A stretch of 64,000 nucleotides of DNA, taken from positions 1 through 64,000 of the forward strand of contig CAZNDO010000016.1 in NCBI GenBank assembly GCA_964571855.1. The letters are read 5' to 3'. The stretch is from CAYYFX01 sp964571855 (GTDB lineage: Bacteria > ARS69). The notes under the pieces are model-generated. The model did no database searches and had not been told where the DNA came from. It was given only the letters and a program-made list of their open reading frames with translations. A program made the translations under genes and the position numbers. Shown here one piece after another: positions 1 to 8,003 of the stretch; within the stretch, counting starts at the first letter, position 1, and every line of letters begins with the position of its first letter.

Positions 1-160
1 CCCGCCGGGGTCACCGCCGCGAACCCGGGCTCGATCCCCGACCCTCCGGCCTGTCCGCCTGCGAGGCTCGCCCACCCGATCCGGCCTCGCGCGCGGTCGC
101 TTTGCCTGGTGTGTCACAGTGCGGCGGAGCCGGGTGTACCCGGAGCACAACCCGGTTCCC

Positions 161-165
161 GGAGG
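161..165 (+). promoter_or_regulatory. Shine-Dalgarno GGAGG that fixes the start of the selenoprotein candidate
   Basis: GGAGG lies five bases before the GTG at 171. It supports starting translation there, so that a normal signal peptide is made and ribosomes then meet the in-frame TGA at 282. A start downstream of the TGA has no comparable site. Confidence 0.7.
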
Positions 166-170
166 TCGCC

Positions 171-947
171 GTGCATCCGCTCCACTTCGCCGCGCTCGTG
201 CTGACGGTCCTCGGCTTCGCCGTTCCCGCGGCCGCGGTCGTGTCGCGGGTCGTATTCATGGACAAGTTCGGGTACCAGTCCTGACCGAACTGTCCGAGCG
301 CCCGGCGGGCGCTCTCCACGCTCGAGGCCGAGCATCCGGGGCGCTTCGTCGTCATCGAGTGGCATGTGACGCAGACGCTGTCGAACGCGTCGGCCATCGG
401 ACGGCGGGACTGGTACGGGCTCTTCGGGACGCCCACCACCGTGTTTGACGGGATCAACGCGTATGTCGGGAGCGCGGACGTGGAGGCGCAGTACCGGAGC
501 CGGCTCGTGGCCCGGATGGACGTGGGCGCGGTGCTGTCGCTCGAGACCACGGCCACGACGGGCGGCGTGCGGGGGAACACCGCCACCGTGAACGTGACCG
601 TGACGCCGGCGCCGGGGGAGACGGTGCCTTCGCCGGAGCAGTGCGTCGTGCGGGTCGCGCTGTTCGAGGAGGGCGTGATCCAGTGCTGCGACACGGAAGG
701 CGGTAGCGTCTTCCCGCACGTCGGCCGGTTCCTCAGCGCGGGGGTGGCGCTGGATCTCGCGTCGGGGCCGCAGGTGGTGACGGAGGAGATCCCGCTCGGG
801 AGCTGGCAGCTCGCGAACCTGCGCGCGGTGGCGTTCGTGCAGCGGAGCACGGATCGCGAGGTGCTGAACGCGTCGCCCGCGGTGCCGGTGCAGCCCGTGT
901 CGGTGGACACGCTCACGTGGGGGAGGATCAAGGCGCTGCATCGTTGA
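171..947 (+). CDS. Probable selenoprotein: secreted thioredoxin-fold protein with a UxxC motif (TGA at 282-284 read as Sec)
   Basis: The frame from GTG 171 to TAG-independent stop TGA at 945-947 encodes 258 residues if TGA 282-284 is read through as codon 38. Residues 1 to about 23 form a signal peptide (MHPLHFAALVLTVLGFAVPA). The next segment gives a beta strand (VVFMDKFG), then U38-P39-N40-C41, a helix (PSARRALSTLEAE), a second strand (FVVIEW) and the thioredoxin cis-proline loop (FGTP, Pro88). The TGA therefore sits exactly where the nucleophilic Cys of a CxxC motif belongs. A perfect 8-bp hairpin follows the TGA. The C-terminus ends in TWGRIKALHR, the same tag as the protein at 20440-21171. 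The likely role is a periplasmic or exported thiol oxidoreductase related to Omp28-type proteins. The alternative is a nonsense mutation or a sequencing error. No selA, selB, selC or selD is in this window, so the decoding machinery is unverified. Confidence 0.72.
282..314 (+). promoter_or_regulatory. Sec UGA codon followed by a bacterial SECIS-like hairpin
   Basis: TGA at 282-284 is followed after 11 bases by GAGCGCCC (296-303), loop GGC (304-306) and GGGCGCTC (307-314), a perfect 8-bp stem. The first loop base is G and lies 19 bases past the UGA. This agrees with the published description of bacterial SECIS elements: an apical loop with G in the first two positions, about 16-37 bases after UGA. 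In such G+C-rich DNA hairpins are common, so it supports but does not prove recoding. Confidence 0.62.
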
Positions 948-1017
948 CGGTTCGCTCGTGGTAGAGTGCGCGCCGTCCGCCCGCCGCCGCATCCCCTCGA
1001 AGCCCCCGGAGGAAGCC

Positions 1018-1563
1018 ATGGTTCGCATCCGCCCGCTCGCCGTCCTCGTCGCGTGCGCCGCCTGCCTCGCCCTCTCCGCGCCCGCCGCCCTCGCCATGTC
1101 CAGCGGCGGCGACGACGACGACGCGGAGGGCGCGTCCGCCCAGGAGTCGTCCCCCGAGGACGAGGGCGTCGCCGCCTACGCGCGCGGCATGGAGCTCGTG
1201 AAGGAGGGGCGCTACGCCGAGGCGCTCGAGCGATTCCGCGCGGCGGTGAAGAAGGACAAGAAGAACCCCGAGTACCTGAACATGCTCGCGTACACGCAGC
1301 GCAAGAACGGCAACCTGGACGACGCGTTCGAGACGTACGCGAAGGCGCTGCAGGCGAAGCCGAAGTTCCCGCAGGCGCGCGAGTACCTCGGCGAGGCGCA
1401 CCTGCAGGCGCTGCTGCTGCAGATCGACGTGCTGCGCGGCTACGGCGCCGACGGGAAGAAGGAGCTGGACGCGCTCGTCGCCGCGCTGCAGGAGGCGGCG
1501 AAGACGCTGCAGGCCGAGCCCATGGGCGGCGTCACGCCCGCGCCCGACAAGAAGGGCTGGTAG
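1018..1563 (+). CDS. Secreted TPR-repeat protein
   Basis: This 181-residue protein starts at an ATG with GGAGGA six bases upstream. Residues 1-26 are a Sec signal peptide ending in ALA, followed by an acidic low-complexity stretch (GGDDDDAEG). Residues 51-84 and 86-118 match tetratricopeptide repeats (for example EGRYAEALERFRAAVKKDKKNPE), with a third helix pair to about 150. TPR arrays bind peptides or partner proteins, so a periplasmic scaffolding role is likely, but no specific partner can be read from the sequence. It lies 70 bases after the selenoprotein candidate on the same strand and could be co-transcribed. TAGAGT at 962-967 may be its own -10 box. Confidence 0.85.
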   Translation: MVRIRPLAVLVACAACLALSAPAALAMSSGGDDDDAEGASAQESSPEDEGVAAYARGMELVKEGRYAEALERFRAAVKKDKKNPEYLNMLAYTQRKNGNLDDAFETYAKALQAKPKFPQAREYLGEAHLQALLLQIDVLRGYGADGKKELDALVAALQEAAKTLQAEPMGGVTPAPDKKGW

Positions 1564-1601
1564 CCGCGGGCGGCGCGCCGGCGCGGGCGGCGGGGCAGGT
1601 C

Positions 1602-1796
1602 ATGGCGGAGTCGCTTCCCTTCGCGGCGTGGACGTGCGCGGTGTGCGGCGCGGCGAACGAGACGCCGGTGGATCCGGCGCTCGGCGCCGTGCAGCGCTTC
1701 ACGGAGGACTGCGCCACCTGCTGCCGCCCGAACCTGCTCACCGTCACCGCGCGCGGCGAGGACGAGGTGGAGGCGACGTCGGAGTTCGACGAGTAG
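1602..1796 (+). CDS. Small CPXCG-type cysteine-rich protein
   Basis: A 64-residue protein starts at ATG 1602, 38 bases after the TPR gene. It has two Cys pairs, C12-x2-C15 (CAVCG) and C37-x2-C40-C41 (CATCC), separated by 21 residues, and an acidic tail. This is the layout of the small CPXCG cysteine-rich family, which probably binds one zinc ion; its cellular role is unknown. The first pair reads CAVC rather than CPxC. Its last 53 bases overlap the 3' end of the convergent tag gene on the other strand, so the two mRNAs are complementary at their ends. Confidence 0.75.
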   Translation: MAESLPFAAWTCAVCGAANETPVDPALGAVQRFTEDCATCCRPNLLTVTARGEDEVEATSEFDE

Positions 1797-2397
1797 CGCG
1801 CTTGCGCGCCGTCCCGCCGCCGAGCGCGCGCCAGCGCGGGCAGGTCACCACGTGGTCGTTCACCATGCCCGTGGCCTGCATGAACGCGTAGCAGATCGTG
1901 GGCCCCACGAACGTGAAGCCGGCCTTGCGGAGCGCCTTGCTCATCGCGCGGGACTCCTCCGTCTCGGCCGGGACCTCCTTCAGGGACTCCCGCCGCTCCT
2001 GCCGCGGCGCGCCGCCCACGAAGCTCCACAGGAAGTCCGCGAACGACTCCCCGCGCGCCGCGAGCGCGGCGTACGCCCGCGCGTTCTTCACCACGCCTTC
2101 CACCTTGAGCCGATTGCGCACGATACCCTCGTCCTTCAGGGCGCGCTCCACCTTCGCGCTCGTCCAGCGCGCGAGCTTCGCCGGATCGAAGCCGTCGAAC
2201 ACGCGGCGGTAGTTCGCCCGCTTGCGCAGGATCGTGATCCACGCCAACCCCGCCTGCGCGCCCTCCAGGCAGAGGAACTCGAAGAGGAGGCGGTCGTCCC
2301 GCACGGGAACGCCCCACTCCTCGTCGTGGTACGCCACGTACAGGGGATCGGTGCCCGCCCAGGGGCAGCGGCCGGCGGCGGATCGGGTGGGCGTCAT
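1744..2397 (-). CDS. tag: DNA-3-methyladenine glycosylase I
   Basis: This protein excises 3-methyladenine from alkylated DNA. Its 217 residues include the zinc-site residues of the Tag family: C11 and H24 near the N-terminus (RCPWAG, AYHDEEWG) and H182 and C186 near the end (NDHVVTC). E45 in CLEGAQAGLAWITIL matches the catalytic or base-binding glutamate region. The family is usually about 190 residues; here an Arg/Pro-rich tail of some 30 residues is added, and it is encoded where the gene overlaps the convergent Cys-rich gene. The ATG overlaps the stop of the upstream membrane protein gene (ATGA), so the two are translationally coupled. The tail may be poorly constrained. Confidence 0.93.
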   Translation of the reverse strand: MTPTRSAAGRCPWAGTDPLYVAYHDEEWGVPVRDDRLLFEFLCLEGAQAGLAWITILRKRANYRRVFDGFDPAKLARWTSAKVERALKDEGIVRNRLKVEGVVKNARAYAALAARGESFADFLWSFVGGAPRQERRESLKEVPAETEESRAMSKALRKAGFTFVGPTICYAFMQATGMVNDHVVTCPRWRALGGGTARKRATRRTPTSPPPRPRRAR

Positions 2398-4262
2398 CGG
2401 TTCGTCTCCGCGGCGCGGCGCGCCAGCGCCGCCCGCACGTCGGGGTGATCGGGGAAGAGCCGCGCCGCCTCGGCGCGCCGCGCGTCCGCCTCGGCGGTCC
2501 GGCCGAGCGCATCCAGCGCGTCCGCCGTGAGCATGAGGATGGACGGCTGCTCCGCGCGCCGCGGCAGGAACGGGTCCAGCAGCTCCAGGACCTCCGCCGG
2601 CCGGCCGTGGCGGCTCGCGAGCACGGCGAGGAATACCACGGGCGGGAGCGACGCGGGGCGGAGCGCGTGCGCCTCCGCGAACGCGGCCCGCGCCTCGTCC
2701 GCGCGGCCGGTGGCGAACGCGGCGCGCCCGAGCCGCTCCAGGACCTCGCCGCGCGGGACGCGCGGATCGCGTGCGGAGAGCGCGAGCGCGCGGGCGAACG
2801 CGTCGCGCGCCGCCCCGGCGCGGCCGGCCGCCTCGTGCGCCAGGCCCAGGCTGAACCACCCCGGGCCCGTGTCGGGCAGCGCGTGCACGACGCGCTCGAA
2901 GTGCGCCGCCGCCTCGTCCGCGCGGCCCTGCTTCAGCGCGCGTGTGCCGAGCACGAAGTCGTTCTGCCCCGCGGACAGCGGCAGCTCGGCGAAGCGCGCG
3001 TCCGCCGCCGCCGGGCTCGCGTTCACGGAGATCCACGCGAGCGTGTGGAACGCGGCGAGCGCGGCCAGGACGCCGCGCGCGCGCGGGGCGAGGAGATCGC
3101 GCGTGAGCGCCGCGCCCACCACGGCGAGCGGGAACGCGCCCGCCGCCAGCACGTCCCAGTCCCGCGGCGCGCCGAGCGCGGGGGAGAAGAGCGCCTGCGC
3201 GGCAAGGAACGATGCGGCGGCCACGCCCCAGCCGGCGGCCTCCGGGGCCACGCGTCGCCGCCGCACCGCGACGAACGCGCCCGCCAGCGCGAGCGGCAGC
3301 GCCACCGGCACGAGCAGGAGCTGGAGCCACGTGAACTCCGCGAGCCGCGCCATCGAGAACAGCGGCGCCGCAACCGCCGTGGGATCCGCGGACGGCTCCA
3401 CGTACCGGCCCGCCCGCGTCAGGATTCCGAGGTATCCCGCGAAGGACGGTGCGTCCGGCAACCCGCCGAAAACGAGCGGCCACGCGACGGTTGCCAGCAC
3501 CACTGCCCCCGCGATCTCCGCGACCGGCACGAGCCGCCCCCGGCCACGACGCAACACGATCTGCCTTGCCGCCGCCCAGGCAACCACGGGGACCAGCACG
3601 ACCGTGGATACGTGCAGGAACAGCGCGATCCCGAACGCAACCAGGCCCGGCGCGAGGAACGCCGGCCGTGCGAAGGCGGGCGTCAGCGCGACCAGGCATG
3701 CGATCCACGCCACCGCGACCGCGGGGTAGTGTTCCACGTATCCGAAGCCGAGCTGCATCGCCCCGGTGGTCGCGCCGAGCGCGAGCGCCCAGCCCCCGGC
3801 GCCGAGGCGCCGGTCCGCGAGCGCGAGCAGCAGCACGATCGCCGCGCCGCACAGCACGCCCCACGCCTCGAACACGCGCGCGGGCTCGACCTCCCGCCGT
3901 GCCGCCGCTCCGTGCAGCGCGATGTCCACGAGATGCGCCCCCGGCTGCCGCTCCGAGAACACGGCCGCCGCGTTTGCCGGATCCAGGATCACCGTTCCGT
4001 CGCCCAGGAGATGCGACCGGTCGCGCAGCGTCCACGCGAGCGCGACGAACACGATGGCGAGCACCGCGAGTCCCGCGCGCGCCGGCGGCCGGGGCGGACG
4101 CGCCGCGAGTACGCCGATCGCCGCGGCGAGCAACGCGGCCGCGACCACGCGCCCGGCGTCCAGGTACCGCAGGAAGTGCAGGCCCCACGCCTCGCCGCCT
4201 GCAGCGGCCGCCAGGGCGTGCACGCCCACGAACGCGGCGGCGAGGAGGACGAGGCCGATCAC
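2394..4262 (-). CDS. Multi-spanning membrane protein with a C-terminal TPR domain
   Basis: Starting at GTG 4262, this encodes 622 residues. Roughly the first 400 form about ten to twelve hydrophobic segments with short loops. The layout resembles GT-C glycosyltransferases or O-antigen-type membrane proteins, but I see no diagnostic catalytic motif. From about residue 420 the chain turns soluble and has TPR-like repeats (ALKQGRADEAAAHFERVVHALPD, HEAAGRAGAARDAFARALALSARD, ATGRADEARAAFAEAHALRP). Membrane proteins with terminal TPRs are common in uncultivated Gram-negative phyla, often annotated only as TPR protein. It starts 11 bases after the upstream transporter-like gene and overlaps tag by four bases, giving one three-gene unit. 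Confidence 0.8.
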   Translation of the reverse strand: MIGLVLLAAAFVGVHALAAAAGGEAWGLHFLRYLDAGRVVAAALLAAAIGVLAARPPRPPARAGLAVLAIVFVALAWTLRDRSHLLGDGTVILDPANAAAVFSERQPGAHLVDIALHGAAARREVEPARVFEAWGVLCGAAIVLLLALADRRLGAGGWALALGATTGAMQLGFGYVEHYPAVAVAWIACLVALTPAFARPAFLAPGLVAFGIALFLHVSTVVLVPVVAWAAARQIVLRRGRGRLVPVAEIAGAVVLATVAWPLVFGGLPDAPSFAGYLGILTRAGRYVEPSADPTAVAAPLFSMARLAEFTWLQLLLVPVALPLALAGAFVAVRRRRVAPEAAGWGVAAASFLAAQALFSPALGAPRDWDVLAAGAFPLAVVGAALTRDLLAPRARGVLAALAAFHTLAWISVNASPAAADARFAELPLSAGQNDFVLGTRALKQGRADEAAAHFERVVHALPDTGPGWFSLGLAHEAAGRAGAARDAFARALALSARDPRVPRGEVLERLGRAAFATGRADEARAAFAEAHALRPASLPPVVFLAVLASRHGRPAEVLELLDPFLPRRAEQPSILMLTADALDALGRTAEADARRAEAARLFPDHPDVRAALARRAAETNR

Positions 4263-4273
4263 CCGCCGCGACC

Positions 4274-5398
4274 TCAGCCCGCGGCCGCGCGCGCCAACTC
4301 CTCCACGCGCTTGCGCTCGGCGCGCGTCAGGAACGCGACCGCGACGAGGATGAACGCCATGGAGATCCAGTCCCGCGCGGACGGCAGGCGTGAGCCGAAG
4401 AACACGTGCGTGAGCAGCGTGGCCGCGGTGCCCGCGAGGAGCGACGTGAGCCGGTTCACCAGCCCGGCGAACGTGGCGGTTCGGCCCTGGAACATGAACA
4501 GGAAGACGGAGAAGAACGCCACGAGCCCGTACGGGATCCCCGACAGCATCGCCGACCACGTGGGCTCCGCGAGCGCGCCGCGGAACTCCGCGATGCGCGG
4601 GTCCGCCGCGTTCGACGAAACGACCCACGCGCCCAGCAGCACCATGGTGGCGCCGGCCGCGATCTGCTCGATGGAGAAGAACCCCTTGTTGTCCTGCGGC
4701 ACGCCCTTCGCGCGCGTGTTCTTGAAGTAGTTCATCAGGTAGATGCGCACGGAGTACGCCGCGATGTAGGACCCCAGGATGGTCATGGCCGCGGCGGAGC
4801 CGAGGAAGTCGAAGCTGCCGCGCGCGTCGTCCGGGTTCACGCCGAGCGCCGGGCCGAGGTCGATGCCCGACGCGCGCAGCGCGCCCACGACCGGCAGCAA
4901 CGCCACGTGGGCCGCCACCGCAAAGATGGCGAACACGACCGCCCAGTTCTCCTCGGCGTACACGCGCTTCCGCAGGATGCCCTGCGCGATCTGGATCGCG
5001 TCCACCGCGCGGCTGATCACGATCACGCTGCCGCGCATGATCACCATGGCCACCATCACGGAGATCGGCAGCGTGTACATCAGCGTGGTGGTGGGGATCA
5101 CGATGGCCGTGCACACGCCCGACGGCACGATGTACGCCGCCTCCACCGGCACGTTCCACGGACCCACGCGCACGGTGCGGTTCGACTTCAGCCGGATCCA
5201 CCCGAGCGCGAAGATCAGGATGAACACGAACACGCTGGAGCCGATCGTGTTGTTCACGAGGAACGCCATGTCGGAGAGCTTCGGGTCGCGCACGTCCAGG
5301 AAGTACTTCACGATCACGCCGGTGGCGACGTACGACAGGAAGTACCCCGCGCACAGCTGCAGCAGGGCGGCGGTGGAGCCGGCGGCGGCCCGGAACAT
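4274..5398 (-). CDS. Polytopic inner-membrane protein of unknown function
   Basis: A 374-residue protein with a good start: GGGAGG lies six bases before ATG 5398. Around ten hydrophobic helices span the whole length, beginning at LLQLCAGYFLSYVATGVIV. The fold could be related to drug/metabolite-transporter or flippase-type proteins, but no family signature is clear, so no substrate is proposed. One loop contains the charged stretch FKNTRAKGVPQDNKG. It is the first gene of a leftward unit with the TPR membrane protein and tag, separated by 11 bases from the next gene. The divergent porin gene begins about 200 bases away, so this intergenic region probably carries both promoters. Confidence 0.75.
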   Translation of the reverse strand: MFRAAAGSTAALLQLCAGYFLSYVATGVIVKYFLDVRDPKLSDMAFLVNNTIGSSVFVFILIFALGWIRLKSNRTVRVGPWNVPVEAAYIVPSGVCTAIVIPTTTLMYTLPISVMVAMVIMRGSVIVISRAVDAIQIAQGILRKRVYAEENWAVVFAIFAVAAHVALLPVVGALRASGIDLGPALGVNPDDARGSFDFLGSAAAMTILGSYIAAYSVRIYLMNYFKNTRAKGVPQDNKGFFSIEQIAAGATMVLLGAWVVSSNAADPRIAEFRGALAEPTWSAMLSGIPYGLVAFFSVFLFMFQGRTATFAGLVNRLTSLLAGTAATLLTHVFFGSRLPSARDWISMAFILVAVAFLTRAERKRVEELARAAAG

Positions 5399-5487
5399 CG
5401 GAGTCCTCCCGGAAAAGCGGCCCCGGATCGTAGCAGCGGACGTCCCGTGGCGGCGGGCCACTCGCCCGATTGCGCCCCCCCGGAGCA

Positions 5488-5516
5488 TTGACGGTCCAGA
5501 CTTCGTTCAGTACCGT
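5488..5516 (+). promoter_or_regulatory. Sigma-70-type promoter for the porin operon
   Basis: TTGACG at 5488-5493 and TACCGT at 5511-5516 are separated by 17 bases. Transcription would begin near 5523, about 74 bases before the ATG at 5597. The -35 is close to consensus and the -10 is weak. Confidence 0.5.
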
Positions 5517-5596
5517 GGGCAAGAGTTCACATAGCTGCACAATGGTCTACCCACCTGTCGGCCTTTGGCCGAGCGAACCCCCGGAGAAGCCTCCCC

Positions 5597-6895
5597 ATGC
5601 CCCGACGCCTCGCGTTCGCCCTGATCGCGGTGATTCTTCTCGGTCCCCGGCCCGCGTGGGCGGACGACGGAGCCGCGTCCCCGGATGCCCCGGACGCCGC
5701 CGAGCTCGCCCGCCGGATCGAGGTGCTCGCGGCCGAACTGGAGGACCTGAAGCTCGGTCCCGTGGCCGGGGCACCGGAGTCGCGCCACGGGTTCGGTCCC
5801 GCCGCCTCGAAGGTGTACGCGGCCGACCCGGGCGTCTCGATCGGGGGCTACGGCGAGATGCTGTACGAGAACTTCGCGCGGGAGGACGAGTCCGGCGCCG
5901 AGGCCGGCAGCCGCGACCGCATCGACTTCCTGCGCCAGATCGTCTACGTGGGCTACAAGTACGACGCGCGGCTGCTGTTCAACTCCGAGATCGAGTTCGA
6001 GCACGCCACCACGGGGCAGGCGGGCAGCGTCTCGGTGGAGTTCGCCTACATCGATGCCCTGCTGGATCCCGCGGTCAACGCGCGGGCCGGCATGCTCCTC
6101 GTGCCGATGGGGTTCGTGAACGAGCTGCACGAGCCGCCCGTGTTCCTCGGCGCGCGCCGGCCGGAGAGCGAGCGCGTCATCGTGCCCTCCACGTGGCGCG
6201 CGAACGGCGCCGGCGTGTTCGGCGAGCCCGCGCCGGGCCTCACGTATCGCGCGTATCTCGTGGAGAGTCTGTACGCGGACGGCTTCGGCGCCGGCGGGCT
6301 CCGCGGCGGCCGGCAGAGCGGCTCCGAGAGCCTGGCGGAGGATTTCGCGTTCGTGGTGCGGGCGGACTTCGAGCGCCGGGGCGCGCTCGTCGGCGGGTCG
6401 GTGTTCCGCGGCGCCACGGCCCAGGGCGAGCGGACCTCGTCGGGCGCGGCGTTCGACGCGGCCACCACGGTGTGGGAGGCGCACGCCCAGCTCCGCTGGC
6501 GCGGCGCGCAGCTGCGCGCGCTCGTGGCGGGCGCGGCCGTGGACGAGGCGGCCCTCGTGAACGACTTCCTCGGGATCGCGCCGGGCAGCAATGACTCGGT
6601 GGGCTCGGAGATGCTCGGCTGGTACGTGGAGGGCGGATACGACGTGCTGACGTGGCTCCGCCCGGGATCGCCCTACAAGCTGACGCCGTACCTGCGGCAC
6701 GAGGAGCTGGACACGCAGGCGGAGGTCCCGGACGGCTTCGGGGCGAACCCGCGGAACGACCGCAGCATCCTCACGGCGGGCGCGGCCTTCCATCCGCACC
6801 CGCAGGTCGTGGTGAAGACGGACTGGCAGCACAACACGAACGGCCTGGAGACGGGAGTGGACCAGTGGAACGTCGCGCTCGGCTATCTGTTCTGA
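5597..6895 (+). CDS. Outer-membrane porin-like beta-barrel
   Basis: This 432-residue protein has a signal peptide (residues 1-22, ending AWA) and a short coiled-coil-like segment (ARRIEVLAAELEDLKLG). The rest alternates hydrophobic and polar residues as expected for a 16-strand porin, beginning at SIGGYGEMLYENF and ending with the terminal aromatic motif LGYLF. The layout, an N-terminal coiled coil followed by a barrel, resembles phosphate-selective porin O/P relatives. It probably forms a channel in the outer membrane; the substrate cannot be inferred. Its last 31 bases overlap the start of the FMN-binding protein gene, so the two are likely co-translated. Confidence 0.8.
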   Translation: MPRRLAFALIAVILLGPRPAWADDGAASPDAPDAAELARRIEVLAAELEDLKLGPVAGAPESRHGFGPAASKVYAADPGVSIGGYGEMLYENFAREDESGAEAGSRDRIDFLRQIVYVGYKYDARLLFNSEIEFEHATTGQAGSVSVEFAYIDALLDPAVNARAGMLLVPMGFVNELHEPPVFLGARRPESERVIVPSTWRANGAGVFGEPAPGLTYRAYLVESLYADGFGAGGLRGGRQSGSESLAEDFAFVVRADFERRGALVGGSVFRGATAQGERTSSGAAFDAATTVWEAHAQLRWRGAQLRALVAGAAVDEAALVNDFLGIAPGSNDSVGSEMLGWYVEGGYDVLTWLRPGSPYKLTPYLRHEELDTQAEVPDGFGANPRNDRSILTAGAAFHPHPQVVVKTDWQHNTNGLETGVDQWNVALGYLF

Positions 6896-7413
6896 TCGCG
6901 GTGGCGGCGAGCCTCGCCGCCGCGCCCGCCGGCGCGAAGCTGCTGCGCACGCGCGACGACGCCCTGCGCGCGGTGTACGGGGACGGCGCGCGGCTCGCCT
7001 CGCGCACCGCGTTCCTCACCGCCCCGCAGGCGGAGGCCGTACGGCAGGCGGCGCGCGCGCCGTTCGACCTGGCGCGCGTGACCTACTGGGAGGCCAGCCG
7101 CGGCGACTCGCTGCTCGGGCGCGCGTACCTGGACACGCACGCCGTGCGCAGCCTCTCCGAGACCGTCCTGGTGGCGGTGGATCCGGACGGCGCGGTGCAC
7201 GCGGTCGAGGTGCTGGCGTTCCACGAGCCGGAGGACTACCTGCCGCCGCCGGCCTGGCTGCGCACGCTCGTGTCGCACACGCTGGAGGATCGCCTGCGGC
7301 CGGGGCAGGACGTGGACGGCATCACCGGCGCCACGCTCAGCGTCCGCGCCGCCACCGACGCCGTCCGTCGCGCCCTCGCGCTGGAGCACGTGCTGCACGG
7401 GGACGCCCCGTGA
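6865..7413 (+). CDS. Exported FMN-binding domain protein
   Basis: Starting at GTG 6865, inside the end of the porin gene, this encodes 182 residues. A signal peptide (RLSVLIAVAASLAAAPAGA) is followed by a domain that ends in DGITGATLSVRAATDAVRRAL. The TGAT at residues 154-157 matches the [ST]-G-A-[ST] motif in which threonine carries covalently linked FMN in RnfG, NqrC and related FMN-bind domains. It is therefore likely a periplasmic electron carrier, flavinylated by an ApbE-type enzyme that is not in this window. It sits between a porin and a membrane protein with intramembrane histidines and overlaps both, suggesting a small envelope redox unit. Confidence 0.82.
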   Translation: MERRARLSVLIAVAASLAAAPAGAKLLRTRDDALRAVYGDGARLASRTAFLTAPQAEAVRQAARAPFDLARVTYWEASRGDSLLGRAYLDTHAVRSLSETVLVAVDPDGAVHAVEVLAFHEPEDYLPPPAWLRTLVSHTLEDRLRPGQDVDGITGATLSVRAATDAVRRALALEHVLHGDAP

Positions 7414-7952
7414 AGTACATGATGAACGGCGGATACGGCGCGCACCCGCTCATGCGGCTCACGCTCGGGTGCACATTGCTGTTCGTGGCCGGCCTCTGGG
7501 CCACGAACGTCTTCCTGTTCGTCACGCGGATGGGCTTCACGCCGGAGTCGATCGCGCGCTACTACCTTGGTTCGGAAGCGGAGTTCCTGCCGCCGCGCAC
7601 CGCTGGCTCCATGCTCGAGGTCACGCACGCGCACCTGGCCATGATGGCGATGGTGCTCCTCCTCGTCACCCACCTCGCGATCTTCCTGCCGTGGTCCATG
7701 CGCGTGCGGATCCTCCTGGTGCTGGGCACGTTCGGCAGCGCCCTCCTGCAGGAGGGCAGCGGCTGGCTCGTGCGCTTCGTGCACCCCGCCTTCGCGTGGC
7801 TGAAGATCGGGTCCTTCCTCGGATTGCAGGCGGGGCTCCTGATCCTGGTCGTCGGCCTCGCCCGGCACCTCGCGACGGGCCCGGGTCGGGCCTCCGGCGG
7901 TCCCGATCCCGCGGCCGGCGCCCGGCCCCTTGCGCCCCAAACGGATGTCTAG
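7410..7952 (+). CDS. Four-helix membrane protein with conserved-looking histidines
   Basis: A 180-residue protein starts at GTG 7410, overlapping the FMN-binding gene by four bases (GTGA). It has about four hydrophobic helices (near 17-38, 72-95, 99-115 and 128-152). Histidines at 73, 75 and 88 (VTHAHLAMM, LLLVTHLAIF) and 125 lie in or near the helices, as in b-type cytochromes. That suggests haem or metal binding and electron transfer to the FMN protein, but it is an inference from residue placement only. No family name is certain. The Pro/Ala-rich C-terminus is probably disordered. It is the last gene of the porin-FMN unit. Confidence 0.7.
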   Translation: MKYMMNGGYGAHPLMRLTLGCTLLFVAGLWATNVFLFVTRMGFTPESIARYYLGSEAEFLPPRTAGSMLEVTHAHLAMMAMVLLLVTHLAIFLPWSMRVRILLVLGTFGSALLQEGSGWLVRFVHPAFAWLKIGSFLGLQAGLLILVVGLARHLATGPGRASGGPDPAAGARPLAPQTDV

Positions 7953-8003
7953 TACCTTGGCGCCTCGCCACGGCACGGACCGCCGGGCCACGCGGGGGTG
8001 GGG

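Noticed and set aside
282..284. TGA as a plain nonsense mutation or as a general reassignment of TGA
   Set aside because: Reassignment is excluded because many genes here end in TGA, including at ATGA overlaps. A nonsense mutation remains possible, but the codon's exact CxxC position and the following hairpin make Sec more likely.
944..967. TTGACG with TAGAGT as a promoter for the TPR gene
   Set aside because: The spacing is only 12 bases, too short for a standard promoter, and TTGACG spans the stop codon of the previous gene. Only TAGAGT was kept as a possible -10.
11..1097. Long open frames on the minus strand across the first kilobase
   Set aside because: They run antisense to the selenoprotein and TPR genes, are Arg- and Ala-rich without domains, and have no ribosome site. 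This is usual for DNA of more than 70% G+C.
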